Origin: Caprimulgus europaeus
Taxonomy: Eukaryota > Chordata > Aves > Caprimulgiformes > Caprimulgidae
NCBI GenBank assembly: GCA_907165065.1
Contig: OU015535.1
Location: forward strand, 1,996,151-2,060,150
Length of the DNA: 64,000 nucleotides
Reading direction: 5' to 3'
Shown: positions 24,494 to 33,664 of the stretch, one piece after another
Layout: the number at the start of each line of letters is the position of its first letter
Numbering within the stretch: position 1 is the first letter of the stretch
Program-made: the position numbers and the translations under genes
The notes under the pieces: generated by a model
Seen by the model: only the letters and a program-made list of their open reading frames with translations
What the model was told of the DNA's origin: nothing
The model's database searches: none

Positions 24494-24997
24494 TCAGTCA
24501 TCCTGTAATTGAAAAACCTGAAGCATCTCATAAATGTTGACCCTGTGCTCTCTTTCAGACTGATTTGGTGGTCTGGGCTGCGGGAATATCTTAATGACAG
24601 ACCCCATCCCATGTGGTTGAGGTAACAGTTTCCTTGCCAGGCAGGTGTGATCCAGGTTAGAGCACAACCTCCCCAGAGCTTCCCAAGAGCCTGAGCTGTC
24701 GGGGGGCTGGCGTGGCAGGGGGCTGCTCACCTCCTGTGGACAGGACGTGCATCCAAAATGGGATCTCCTTGCACACAGCTGCAGGGCAGAGATGAAAAAA
24801 TGCTGTTCCCTCTCATCACAGGTCTGAGTTGGCTTTGAGTTGGTGACTTTGGCAGCTGCTTTGGCATGACCAGTCTGGTTTTGTGGGCTGGGGGAAGTTG
24901 GAGTGTGCAGTAATTGCTGGGTTGTCCTTATGTAGCTCTGTCTTTGTAAGAGGTGCCGCTCTCCCCTTTCCCTGCCATAGCTCTCTCTGTGCTTCAA
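24494..24997 (-). other. Long unrecognised open frame (167 codons)
   Basis: One of the longest open frames outside repeats. It starts MKHRESYGRERGERHLL and is rich in Ser, Gln, Pro and Arg. No domain, signal peptide or membrane segment is evident. After 89 codons there is a consensus donor on the same strand (GGAG|GTGAGC, junction 24731/24730), so it could be part of a first coding exon. The GC-richer composition lowers stop frequency, and chance is the likelier explanation. Confidence 0.15.
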
Positions 24998-25249
24998 GGA
25001 GTCAGTGTAATAGCAGAGACTGCTGAAATGAGGGGTGCTGCAGACTAGGAACCCAGTCTGAGATCCAGTGCTGCATTTCGAAATGCAGGCAATAAAAACA
25101 CGGCACGGATTACTGCCTCCATCACTTCTGTGGTATTGAGGCAGCTGTGATAGCAGTTAGCTGCTGTGCCTTTGCAGTACTCGATTTTGCTGGTTTTTCT
25201 CCCCTATGTCCATGGGTTAGTCTTGCATGTGTATTTCAGCAGCAGGGAG

Positions 25250-25450
25250 GAGAGGTTTGTGAGCTGGTCACTCCATAGTTTCCTTCCAAGGAGAGGTTTG
25301 TGAGCTGGTCACTCCATAGTTTCCTTCCAAGGAGAGGTTTGTGAGCTGGTCACTCCATGGTTTCCTTCCAAGGAGAGGTTTGTGAGCTGGTCACTCCACA
25401 GTTTCCTTCCAAGGAGAGGTTTGTGAGCTGGTCACTCCATAGTTTCCTTC
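25250..25450. repeat. Minisatellite, 41-bp unit, about 4.9 copies
   Basis: Units start at 25250, 25291, 25332, 25373 and 25414 (GAGAGGTTTGTGAGCTGG...). The last is cut after 37 nt. By eye copies 1, 2 and 5 are identical over the shared length. Copies 3 and 4 differ only at the CCATAG site (CCATGG and CCACAG). The unit length is not a multiple of three, so it is not an in-frame protein repeat, and copies are contiguous, so this is not CRISPR-like. Confidence 0.97.
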
Positions 25451-26789
25451 GGAGTAAACTGGATCAAATCAAAGCTGGGATGATGCATGTGCAGAGGGAG
25501 CGAGGTACCAGTGAGGGGAGCAGTTCTAGCCTCCAGCTGAACTGGAGCTTCTCTGGGATGAAGCCTTAGAGCCAGGTCCTGGCTTTCTCATCGAGTGAGA
25601 CCAGTGTGAGAAGGCAGTGGAGAGGAAAGGCTTCACCAGGAGGCACTGGAGTCCTGCTGGCATGTTCAGTGGTTTCACAGCATCACTACTCAGGATGGTG
25701 TTGCAGTTCTACTTCTAGTGCTGGTTTTTGGATGGTGCTAATTACTGCTATCCATCTCCTGGTCAATTCCTATAGGCTTTAGTGTGGAAGAGATGGATGT
25801 GGAGATGCTGTAACAGCTGCTGTTGCCTTGTATTAAGAGATTCCCCTGGCAATATGTGTAATCATTATTTGGGAGGTGAGGTGATGATGGTAGACAAAGA
25901 TGTGGGGCCAGGTCTGAAGGCTCTGTTATGTGCCAGTCCTTAAGTTTTCTGAATTATTGCTAGGTCAAATGCTTGATTATGGTCACTAAAATTAAACTTC
26001 ACATTTTTCTATTAGGTAAGTGCTTGTTCTGGTTTGTGACATTGGGACACTTCTAGCATTTTAAGTTGTAAAAAAAAAATCATGTCAGTGACATGTGGGT
26101 CTCCCTGATACCATTCATTTCAAGGAAAAATTTGTATGGTTTTTCCTGTTTTCAGTGTGCAGATGACTTGATTTAATGAGCATAGTTCAGAAGAGTGAAG
26201 TAGTGAAATAAACCTGGATTGGCTTTGCAATAGGGAACATCTTATCTGTCCCTAACCCTAATGTGTGACTTGTCAGATGTAACCTTCTGAAATAAACCTT
26301 GTTCCGTGTAAGGTTGTTAGAAATCCTGTCCAGTGCAAGTGCTATATTCAAGGTGGCTCTTAGACTTCCTCATATTATTTGGAAAAGAACAAAAAGACTA
26401 TTAGACTATTACTGTTCTCAGATAATCCATGAAAATAGCTGTTTTCCTACTGTGCAACATAGTTTTTAATCTCAGTATTAAATCAAAATGCAATACAGGA
26501 ATCGTACCTCTGTAATTGATTTATTCTTCCTATTACCACTGCGAAGGGCAGACCCGAGAGCGTGTTTTGCAGTGAGTGCTCCTCCCTTCATTCTGTTAAG
26601 CCTAATAACAAAGTCCTGTGGAAAGGGCTATAATTAGTGGTGAAATTAATAATTTCTCTCATCCTCAAACTTACCTTGTTAAAATGCTACTGACTTGGGC
26701 AGATTTTACTACACTTAGTATTCTATCACTTCTTTTGAGATTCTTCAGCCCAGTAGAATTTTTCTGACCCTGCCTAATATACAAAGGTT
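25451..26789. other. Unique DNA with a recursive-splice-like site
   Basis: No gene or repeat was recognised apart from the motif at 25998-26021 (listed separately). A minus-strand consensus donor AAG|GTAAGT occurs near 26668-26676, but the frames behind it are closed. Confidence 0.55.
25998..26021 (+). other. Fused acceptor/donor, resembling a recursive splice (ratchet) site
   Basis: A pyrimidine tract, CACATTTTTCTATTAG, is joined directly to GTAAGTGC, with the junction at 26015/26016. This is the form of vertebrate recursive splice sites, where a zero-length exon splits a long intron. It is a sequence match only. Such motifs also occur by chance. Confidence 0.3.
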
Positions 26790-27533
26790 TGCAAACTAAC
26801 CCATCTGGGCAGGAACAACCCCAGGGTCCAGCAGAGGCTGGGAGATGATCTACTGGAGAGCAGTGTAGGGGAAAGGGATCTGGGAGTCCTGGTGGGCAGC
26901 AGGGTGACCATGAGCCAGCACTGTGCCCTGGGGGCCAGGAAGGCCAATGGCATGCTGGGGTGCATTAGAAGGGCTGTGGTCAGTAGGTCCAGAGAGGTTC
27001 TTCTTCCCCTCTACTCTGCCCTGGTGAGGCCACATCTGGAATATTGTGTCCAGTTCTGGGCCCCACAGTTCAAGAAGGACAGGGAACTGCTGGAGAGAGT
27101 CCAGCACAGAGCCACCAAGATGATGAAGGGAGTGGAGCATCTCCCTGATGAGGAAAGGCTGAGGGAGCTGCGGCTCTTGAGCTTGGAGAAGAGGAGGCTG
27201 AGGGGGGACCTCATTAATGTTTATAAATATTTGAAGGGTGAGTGTCAGGAGGATGGAGCCAGGCTCTTCACAGTGATGTCCAATGACAGGACAAGGGGCA
27301 ATGGGTGTGAGCTGGAACACAGGAGGTTCCACTTGAACTTCAGAAGGAACTTCCTTACTGTGAGGGTGCCGGAGCCCTGGGCCAGGCTGCCCAGGGAGGG
27401 TGTGGAGTCTCCTTCTCTGGAGACATTCAAGACCTGCCTGGACACCTTCCTGTGTGATCTCATCCAGGTGTTCCTGCTCCAGCAGGGGGGTTGGATGAGC
27501 TTTCGAGGTCCCTTCCAATCCCTGACACTGTGA
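26790..27533 (+). pseudogene. CR1 ORF2 (reverse transcriptase) C-terminal remnant
   Basis: Continuous open frame of about 248 codons with no start codon of its own (the frame is open from 26778). In order it shows NNPRVQQRLGDDLL, ERDLGVLVGSRVTMSQ, the ANGMLGCIRRAVVSRSRE block, [75 protein letters not shown] and [15 protein letters not shown], all known parts of the CR1 polymerase after its catalytic core. The endonuclease and catalytic reverse-transcriptase domains are absent because of 5' truncation, so it cannot be functional. The frame runs past the usual ORF end into the 3' UTR before its stop. Confidence 0.9.
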
Positions 27534-27545
27534 TTCTGTGATTTT
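26790..27545 (+). mobile_element. CR1 LINE, longest copy in the window (about 755 bp)
   Basis: A 5'-truncated CR1 of the same subfamily as the copy at 20514. The 3' UTR has TTTCGAGGTCCCTTCC and the tail CTGTGATTCTGTGATTTT. It carries the reverse-transcriptase ORF C-terminal part without internal stops (see next entry). The intact frame indicates a relatively recent insertion. Confidence 0.96.
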
Positions 27546-29343
27546 TTGGAGTCTCCATCCCATGTGTTTGTGTTACTGGACACAGATACAGGCAATGCAC
27601 TGATGCTGGTCTAGAGGTGCTTAGCAAGAGGCGGGTGCTTGCTCTGAGCTCAGGGGCGTTGGAGATGTCTGGTACCACTCGATGTGCAGCAAGCAAGGCC
27701 ACGCTTTGCAGACTCCTGGAACAAGAGCAGTTCTTTACTTAACAGAGTGCTGCACATCTGTTGTGGTCCGTGGGGGCCCGTAACATCGTTCAGACACAGT
27801 CGGCTGAAATGAAAATCCTTGAAAGCTCCAACAGCCTTTAGATGGGGCTGGAAACTTCCTGGCAACATCTACCTTGTTTTGAGCTGCTGCTCAGAACATG
27901 TGCCCAGAGAAACTTTATACTGAAACATGCTAATGCCTCCTCATGATAATAAATGGTGTTGTTTGTAGAGTCATTAATGAATTCTCCCTGAAGCTTTTTT
28001 CCTGGAAGGCAATCTATTCATCTGCATCACGAATGCTGTAAGGCTTCATATACTGCCAAAGAACAACCTGGCACAGGTGGAGCTTTCTTTCATGAAGCAA
28101 GTTCTGTGCTCAAAGCAAAGCCTCATCAGGTGCATTGATTGGAGTATTGCTCTGTAAAGGTTTGGTTCAATCATTTCCTTTTGTAAAAAATGAAGGTAGA
28201 ATGCTCTTTCATATGTGGTTACTGTACACTCACACCTGTAGTAGGTCTCCTAAACCAAAATTAGTTGTTTTGACTTGCAAGAAGGTGTATTTCAGATGGA
28301 GTATGGTTATTTAGCATGGGAGTTTGACATGCTGTTCTAAACCTTGGATTTTACCCAGCTCTTTGTATTCTTACAGGTGTGATAACTCTAAATAGGTCAG
28401 GAGACACAATTTGGCTTCCTACCACATGGGTGGTTGTGGGGCTCTGAAACTATTTTAAGGTCCTGTCTATTTGTAGGGTTTTACAGTAAGATTTCAGTCC
28501 TGGCTGTTTTTCTACCCTGCCATGTAAAGCAAGATTTTGCATCCTGAACATGAATCTTAGACAAAGAGAGTTTTAAAGCAGTCATTTCTACTTTCTGTAT
28601 AATCTGTTTTTATAGAACATTGCCATAACTCTACTCATTGGCCAAATAAAGCATCTGCTGAGCGTGAAGTTGTTGCAGGGGTGGTTGTGGACATCAGTCT
28701 CTACAATATCCCTTAATGGTTATGAGCAATATTTTCTTTTTAAAAATGATTACTTCCCTGAGTCAGACTGGAAGTGGATCCTGGAGCTGCTTTTGGAAGC
28801 AGCTTTACATTGTGCAAAGTACAGCTTTAAGTGTAAAAACAACAAATCAGATGACATAAGGCTTCCAGCCTGTTCATTATTACTTTAAGAGGGGGCAATA
28901 ATGGAGAGAATTGAACATTTCTTGCTGGGGTGAGCCAAAGATTTGCTGAAATCTTTGGAGTGAGGAGGAGCCATTGAACGAGCTCTGCCTGGGGAGCTGT
29001 GCTGCTTCTGAGATTTAAGACCCTCCTCTCACTTAAATGAACAGGAGATTTGCTCATTGGCAGTGGGAACCTCTCCCATGCCCAGGCTGAGTGGCTTTTC
29101 TGTCACATGCTTTTCTCCAAGATTTCTTCCAAATTGTGATATTCCTGTAAATGGCTTTCAGTTGTTGACAACGTCCCACCAAGAATGTTTTGTTGAAAAA
29201 TTGCCAACCAACTCAGCAGTTGGAAGCCAAGATACACCAAGCAGGAGAAAGACAAAGTGTTTATAGCAGGATGGTGGTGGCTGTCTCTTGGGTGCACAAA
29301 GCAATAAGTCATTTTGGTAACATGAGTGGAGATGTTTTCTGTA
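27546..29343. other. Unique non-coding DNA
   Basis: No gene or repeat was recognised. Open frames do not exceed about 76 codons and none is convincing. Confidence 0.65.
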
Positions 29344-29509
29344 TTTTTTTTTTTTTTGTGGCTGCTCCTCCCTGGAAGTGTTCTGGGCCAGGTTGGATGA
29401 GGCTTTGAGCAACCTGGTCTAGTGGAAGGTGTCCCTGCTGCTGGCAGGGGGGTTGGGACTGGATGAGCTTTAAGGTCCCTTCCAGCCAAACCCAGTCTGG
29501 GATTCTATA
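29344..29509 (+). mobile_element. CR1 LINE 3' tail preceded by a T run
   Basis: A run of about 14 T (29344-29357) directly abuts CR1 sequence starting GTGGCTGCTCCTCCCTGG and running through GAGCAACCTGGTCTAGTGG and TTTAAGGTCCCTTCCAGCC to a tail GGGATTCTAT. The CR1 part is nearly identical to the same stretch of the copy at 51868, differing mainly near GTTCTGGG versus GTCCAAGG and in the last 25 bp. Confidence 0.93.
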
Positions 29510-30243
29510 CTCACCAGGTTTCACAGATGTGGACTGGCAGATGGAGGACAATGGCAGTACTTCATTTAAACAAAAATCACTCAGGATTTTAACAGTCACT
29601 TTGCTGTCCCCTCTAAGTCTTAAGTGCTGACTTTTTTGTTTTTCTTTGCATTTGGTTTTTGGTTCAAGGTTTGTTATGATGGTACCTGCTCCTCCTGACC
29701 TCTGCTTGCAATGGAATTACAGTAAATACTGCTATTAGCAAAGTCATTTCTGCTTCTATTGACTATAACAATGTTAAAGAGGATGTGTTTTGCCATATTT
29801 CCTATTGAGAATTAAGTTCCTGGGGTCAGGAAGAAGACAAACTTGTACTTCAGTGGAACATGTGGGTTAATATTTAGTTATGAAATACTGGAAACCAGCC
29901 AGAGATAGGAGCAGAAGGCTTGGAGAAAGCTGCATGACATTTGTCACATCACTGATCTGGTGTAACTTAGATATCTAAGTAGGATATATTCTGTTTAAAA
30001 TAAAGTACTGTAGCATAGAAAAACATCATACAGAGCCAAGCACATGGTTACAGCATAAGCAGAAACACTAAATATTGATCCAAAATCCTGGCTTTTAAAG
30101 AACACTTAAAGAAAATGTAATGCTTTATTTTGAACTACAAGTAGTAGTTTTTTGGAGCAGTGTGTTTGTTCAGCCCTGCAAACCAATTACTCATTCCCCA
30201 AGGAAAATTGATCATCTCTGAGTAACTCTTCAATATTTACTGA
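29510..30243. other. Unique non-coding DNA
   Basis: No gene or repeat was recognised. Confidence 0.65.
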
Positions 30244-30306
30244 TGGCAGGGGGTTGGAAATAGATGATCTTTAAGGTCCCTTCCAGCCCAAACCATTCTA
30301 TGATAC
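30244..30306 (+). mobile_element. CR1 LINE 3' tip (about 60 bp)
   Basis: TGGCAGGGGGTTGGAAATAG followed by ATGATCTTTAAGGTCCC, TTCCAGCCCAAACC and ATTCTATGATA, the terminal CR1 block. The element is severely 5'-truncated. Confidence 0.9.
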
Positions 30307-31990
30307 TTGAGCAAATCTTAGCCTTGAAAATGCAAGTTTACCAATTGCACAATTTAGCAGTTTTTTACCTTTGGGGCTCCCAAAAATAAAGAAGAGCTGC
30401 TGGTCCATCTTTGCCCTTTGTTAGCTGTGCTGAGTCAGAAGGTGTCTGGGGCTTAACTCAGCAAAGAGCATCCCCAGGGACCCAGCTTTTCCTTGTGACT
30501 TGCCTTGCCTTGCTTAAGATACTTCTAGAGTTGTAGTGGGGGGAATAGTGAGTTGATGGAAGGGTGGTCTAGGATGGATGGTTGCTGCTTCCAGGGACCC
30601 CAGAAGGCTTTGGGCACTCAAAGACATCTTCCCTTTTCAGATGATTTTATTATTCTAGTCAAGAGGAAACCCAGACAATTAAGGCATTAAAAACCCAGTT
30701 GTCTCAGCTATGTTTGAAAACTTGATAGTAGAAGCAATTACATAGAACATCTTTTCCAGTTGTAAGGCTTGTGTCCTGCATGATGTAATTTGTTGAAAAC
30801 TAAGTGTGGGAAGGTGTCAGTTTCCTTTATTCATTAAATTTTTCATTATTCATGGGGATGCATAGGTGAGTTCATTTCTCTTCCTTCCCTTGTGTTCACA
30901 TAGCTTTCAGGGATAAGGGAATCAGGTAGAAAAAGCTGCTTTAAAGTTACCTTCTGTCTATCAGAATACAGAAGGGTATCTAAAAACTGAACAACTTGGT
31001 GACCCAAGTGGCCTTTAAAAAAAGAGATTCTTGAGTTAACACTGTGTCAGCTTTGAATTCATGCAGCTGCAGCCTGAGGCTGGAATTTAGCCCTGTGCCC
31101 ATCCTGTGTCACCTCTGTTCTGGTCCATCCTGAGCGCGTTGAAGGGGACACACGAAGATGGATGTCTGACTGTTGTGTTACAGGATGGAAATGCAGACCA
31201 CTGCTGAAGTCTGGTGCATGTTTATATGTTAAAATATTTTGAATAAAATAAATTAACATGGCTAGAAGTAAAGCTATTTGATATCAGATCCTGTATTCAT
31301 TAACAAGAGCTGACAAAGTGGTATCTCTTAAATATTTATTTAAGAACATTTCTGGGTGTGGATTTGTGGGATTGTTTTTCTGTCTGTGTTGTTTTGTAGA
31401 ATCTTTTTAATATGCACTAAAATAAATCTAATGAAGTCAGTAGCACCCAAATTCTCAGCGCTCCTGCAAAGGTCAGGAGTGTTCTTTGTAGGGGTGGATC
31501 CTGCACTGGGTACACAAAATGCTTCAGTAGCTTTTTTCTAGTGGAGAGAGATACTGGTAAATGAAAATAATAATTTCTCCTTAGGTGGAGGGCAGTGATG
31601 AGTAAAAAAAAAAAAAAAAAAAAAAACCCCAAAAAAACAGTTTGAGAAAGTGTTTTTTGGAACACACTTAAGCTGTAGAGCAAACCTTGTGAGTTCTCAG
31701 GTCTGCTGGGTGTTCCAGCTGGAGAGGCTGTGCAGTGCAGCTGCTTGGGGTGTTCTTCCCAGGCATAAGTGGCTTCACTTTGCTCTGGGCAACAGAATTT
31801 TCCACTGTGCTAATTTCTCTTCTGTTTTAAAGTATCCTGTGATGTTAGCTGTCAGGAACATTAGCTGAGATGCTACCTGTACCAGGTACCTGTAGGCGTA
31901 CCTGGCCACCTCTCTGACCTACACCCTGCGGAATCACAGCACTCTTCCCACCGCCCCACTGTCTTGTGGGGCAGGAGGCCAAGGTCATTT
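30307..31990. other. Unique non-coding DNA with a poly(A) run
   Basis: No gene was recognised. A pure A run of 23 nt lies at 31604-31626, followed by CCCC and A7. No retrogene body is apparent upstream of it. Confidence 0.65.
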
Positions 31991-32221
31991 TTCCCTCCTT
32001 CCCTCCTTCCCTCCTTCCCTCCTTCCCTCCTTCCCTCCTTCCCTCCTTCCCTCCTTCCCTCCTTCCCTCCTTCCCTCCTTCCCTCCTTCCCTCCTTCCCT
32101 CCTTCCCTCCTTCCCTCCTTCCCTCCTTCCCTCCTTCCCTCCTTCCCTCCTTCCCTCCTTCCCTCCTTCCCTCCTTCCCTCCTTCCCTCCTTCCCTCCTT
32201 CCCTCCTTCCCTCCTTCCCTC
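31991..32221. repeat. Polypyrimidine array of 8-bp units (TTCCCTCC)n
   Basis: About 230 bp, close to 29 uninterrupted copies of an 8-bp unit with no variant seen. Pyrimidines are on the plus strand, as in the 12-bp array at 16027. The mirror-symmetric purine/pyrimidine tract could form triplex DNA. Open frames here (FPPSLLPS on plus, KEGRREGG on minus) are artefacts. Confidence 0.98.
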
Positions 32222-32856
32222 TTATGCTTTTAAAATCATCCAGACTTCTTTGAGCTTGAAAAACATAAATATAATGATAGAGCATGTAATGAAGGTAGGA
32301 GGAAAAAAAGTGTCAATTTTTGGTACCTATTTCTACCCTAGATTCTGAACATTTGATATTAGCACTGTTTGCTTTCTGGCATTAGACTTACAAAACTTTT
32401 ACCAGGCATACTTTTCTCCTGCCTCTAGCATAGTATGCAAGTTGTCATTGGAAGTCATTCGAATAAGAAATTGTGGGGTTTTTTTTTTCCCCTTTCAGTC
32501 AAACTAGGGAAAATTCTTCAGTTCCTAAAGAAATACATTTGTCTTTGATTTGGAGGAGGCAACTTTGGTGCTAGATTATTGTCACTTAAGTGCTCAAGTT
32601 TGTAAGATCATATTGATCACCCTGTTTATTTAGGTCCCTGGTAAGATTATGAGGTGGAAAGGATGTTTTGAGGCTTTGTTTTGCTCTGGAATCTCCTGCT
32701 TTGCTTTGTTTGTCTGGTTCCTGTTTGGGCAGAGCCTGCTGGTGCTGGAGCACCGAGGCTGGGTTGATTTGGAGTGAGAAGGGAAAGGAATTGGGCAAAT
32801 GGTTGTGTGTTTTCCTCTGGCTGGTGTGTTTGTCCATGAAATGCTGGGAGTGTTGT
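32222..32856. other. Unique non-coding DNA
   Basis: No gene or repeat was recognised. Short overlapping open frames on both strands near 32590-32970 have no recognisable content and run into the adjoining CR1 tail. Confidence 0.6.
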
Positions 32857-32925
32857 AGAATCACAGAATTGTTTTGGTTGGAAAAGACCTTTAGGATCAT
32901 CAAGTCCAAGTGTAAACCTGATGCT
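32857..32925 (-). mobile_element. CR1 LINE 3' tip (about 70 bp)
   Basis: AGAATCACAGAATTGTTTTGG, then TTGGAAAAGACCTTTAGGATC and ATCAAGTCCAA, the reverse complement of a CR1 3' end, truncated soon after the GTCCAA block. Confidence 0.88.
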
Positions 32926-33504
32926 GTTTGTGGTTCTCTTTGGAGAAGGAAACTTTGTCAGCATGAATGACACTAAATTAAATTTCCTTACTTAAAAACT
33001 GTTGGGGAATTGGGGAGAGGCTTTGTTCCAGTTTTGAGAGATAAAATTATCTCACCTTGAGAAAAATACACCCTTTAAGAGCTCTGTAACTTCGTATTTA
33101 TCCCTCATTTTTACACAATTATGAAATTCAGACAAGTGTGGGTTTTAAAATATTTTAAATTACTTCTACTTGCAAACTGTAGTCCTTCCTGAGTAGTGCC
33201 TAAAAAGCCTGGGGATTAGATTCCTGAACATATTTGCCTGTGATCTTCTGAACTAAAGACTGAACAAAAAAAGAAGTACAAGCTAATCTGCTTGTAGAAT
33301 AATGTCAGAGGCCAGTGCTTTTCACTTACAAATATGGAACAAAATATTCATTATTGCCTATTTACAGAAGGTCCTTATTGAGGGTTCAGAGAGTGTGAGC
33401 ATGTATTTTAATATTGCAATTATTGACTTCAACTATGAACTGGTTTTTGACTTATAGTTTATTTATTCTAAACCTAAGTAGACTGGTTTCTTTTTTTAAA
33501 TTAG

Positions 33505-33596
33505 GAGGGAAAGTACAACAAGCTTTAGAAGAACTGACTGAAATACAAAAGGAGAGAATGGATGAGAAACTACCAATTTTAGACTGTCTGGCTTAA
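33505..33596 (+). other. Candidate terminal coding exon, unrecognised
   Basis: The segment is preceded by a good acceptor (GGTTTCTTTTTTTAAATTAG, ending 33504). One frame is open from the acceptor to a TAA at 33594-33596. Translated, it contains VQQALEELTEIQKERMDEKL, a charged stretch with heptad-like hydrophobic spacing that could form a short coiled coil, and ends PILDCLA. The other two frames close within about 40 nt. No consensus donor follows, so it would be a terminal exon or an alternative end. A polyadenylation hexamer AATAAA lies at 33822-33827. The parent protein was not recognised. Translation quality is better than for most open frames here, but chance is not excluded. Confidence 0.3.
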
Positions 33597-33634
33597 TGAG
33601 TGCTGACATTAATTATTTGTGTATTACTTTACAG

Positions 33635-33664
33635 GTCTGAAGGTGAAAGCTCAAGAAGCCTCAG
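33635..33664 (+). other. Candidate 30-nt microexon
   Basis: GTATTACTTTACAG is followed by 30 nt and then GTATGTGT, giving good acceptor and donor matches. The length is divisible by three. In one phase it encodes LKVKAQEAS, in another SEGESSRSL; the third phase has a stop. It starts 38 nt after the stop of the preceding candidate exon, so the two would be alternatives rather than consecutive coding exons. No known gene was matched. Confidence 0.3.

Larger units (their letters stand above)
21093..25249. other. Unique non-coding DNA
   Basis: No gene was recognised. It includes the AT-rich repeat locus at 22797-22918 and a GC-richer part at about 24490-25000 that holds a 167-codon minus-strand open frame. 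A good acceptor (CTATTTTCAG, ending 21507) is followed by two donor-like sites, CTTAG|GTAACT (21530/21531) and GAAG|GTGAGT (21561/21562), a possible small non-coding exon. Confidence 0.55.

Noticed and set aside
25250..25450. CRISPR-like regular repeat
   Set aside because: Units are contiguous with no unique spacers, and the sequence is vertebrate.
26850..27563. 237-codon minus-strand frame
   Set aside because: Antisense shadow of the CR1 polymerase remnant, in a GC-rich stretch with few stops.
31604..31626. Poly(A) run as the tail of a processed pseudogene
   Set aside because: No gene-like sequence or target duplication is visible around it.
31845..32285. 146-codon minus-strand frame of KEGRREGG repeats
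   Set aside because: Artefact of the 8-bp array.
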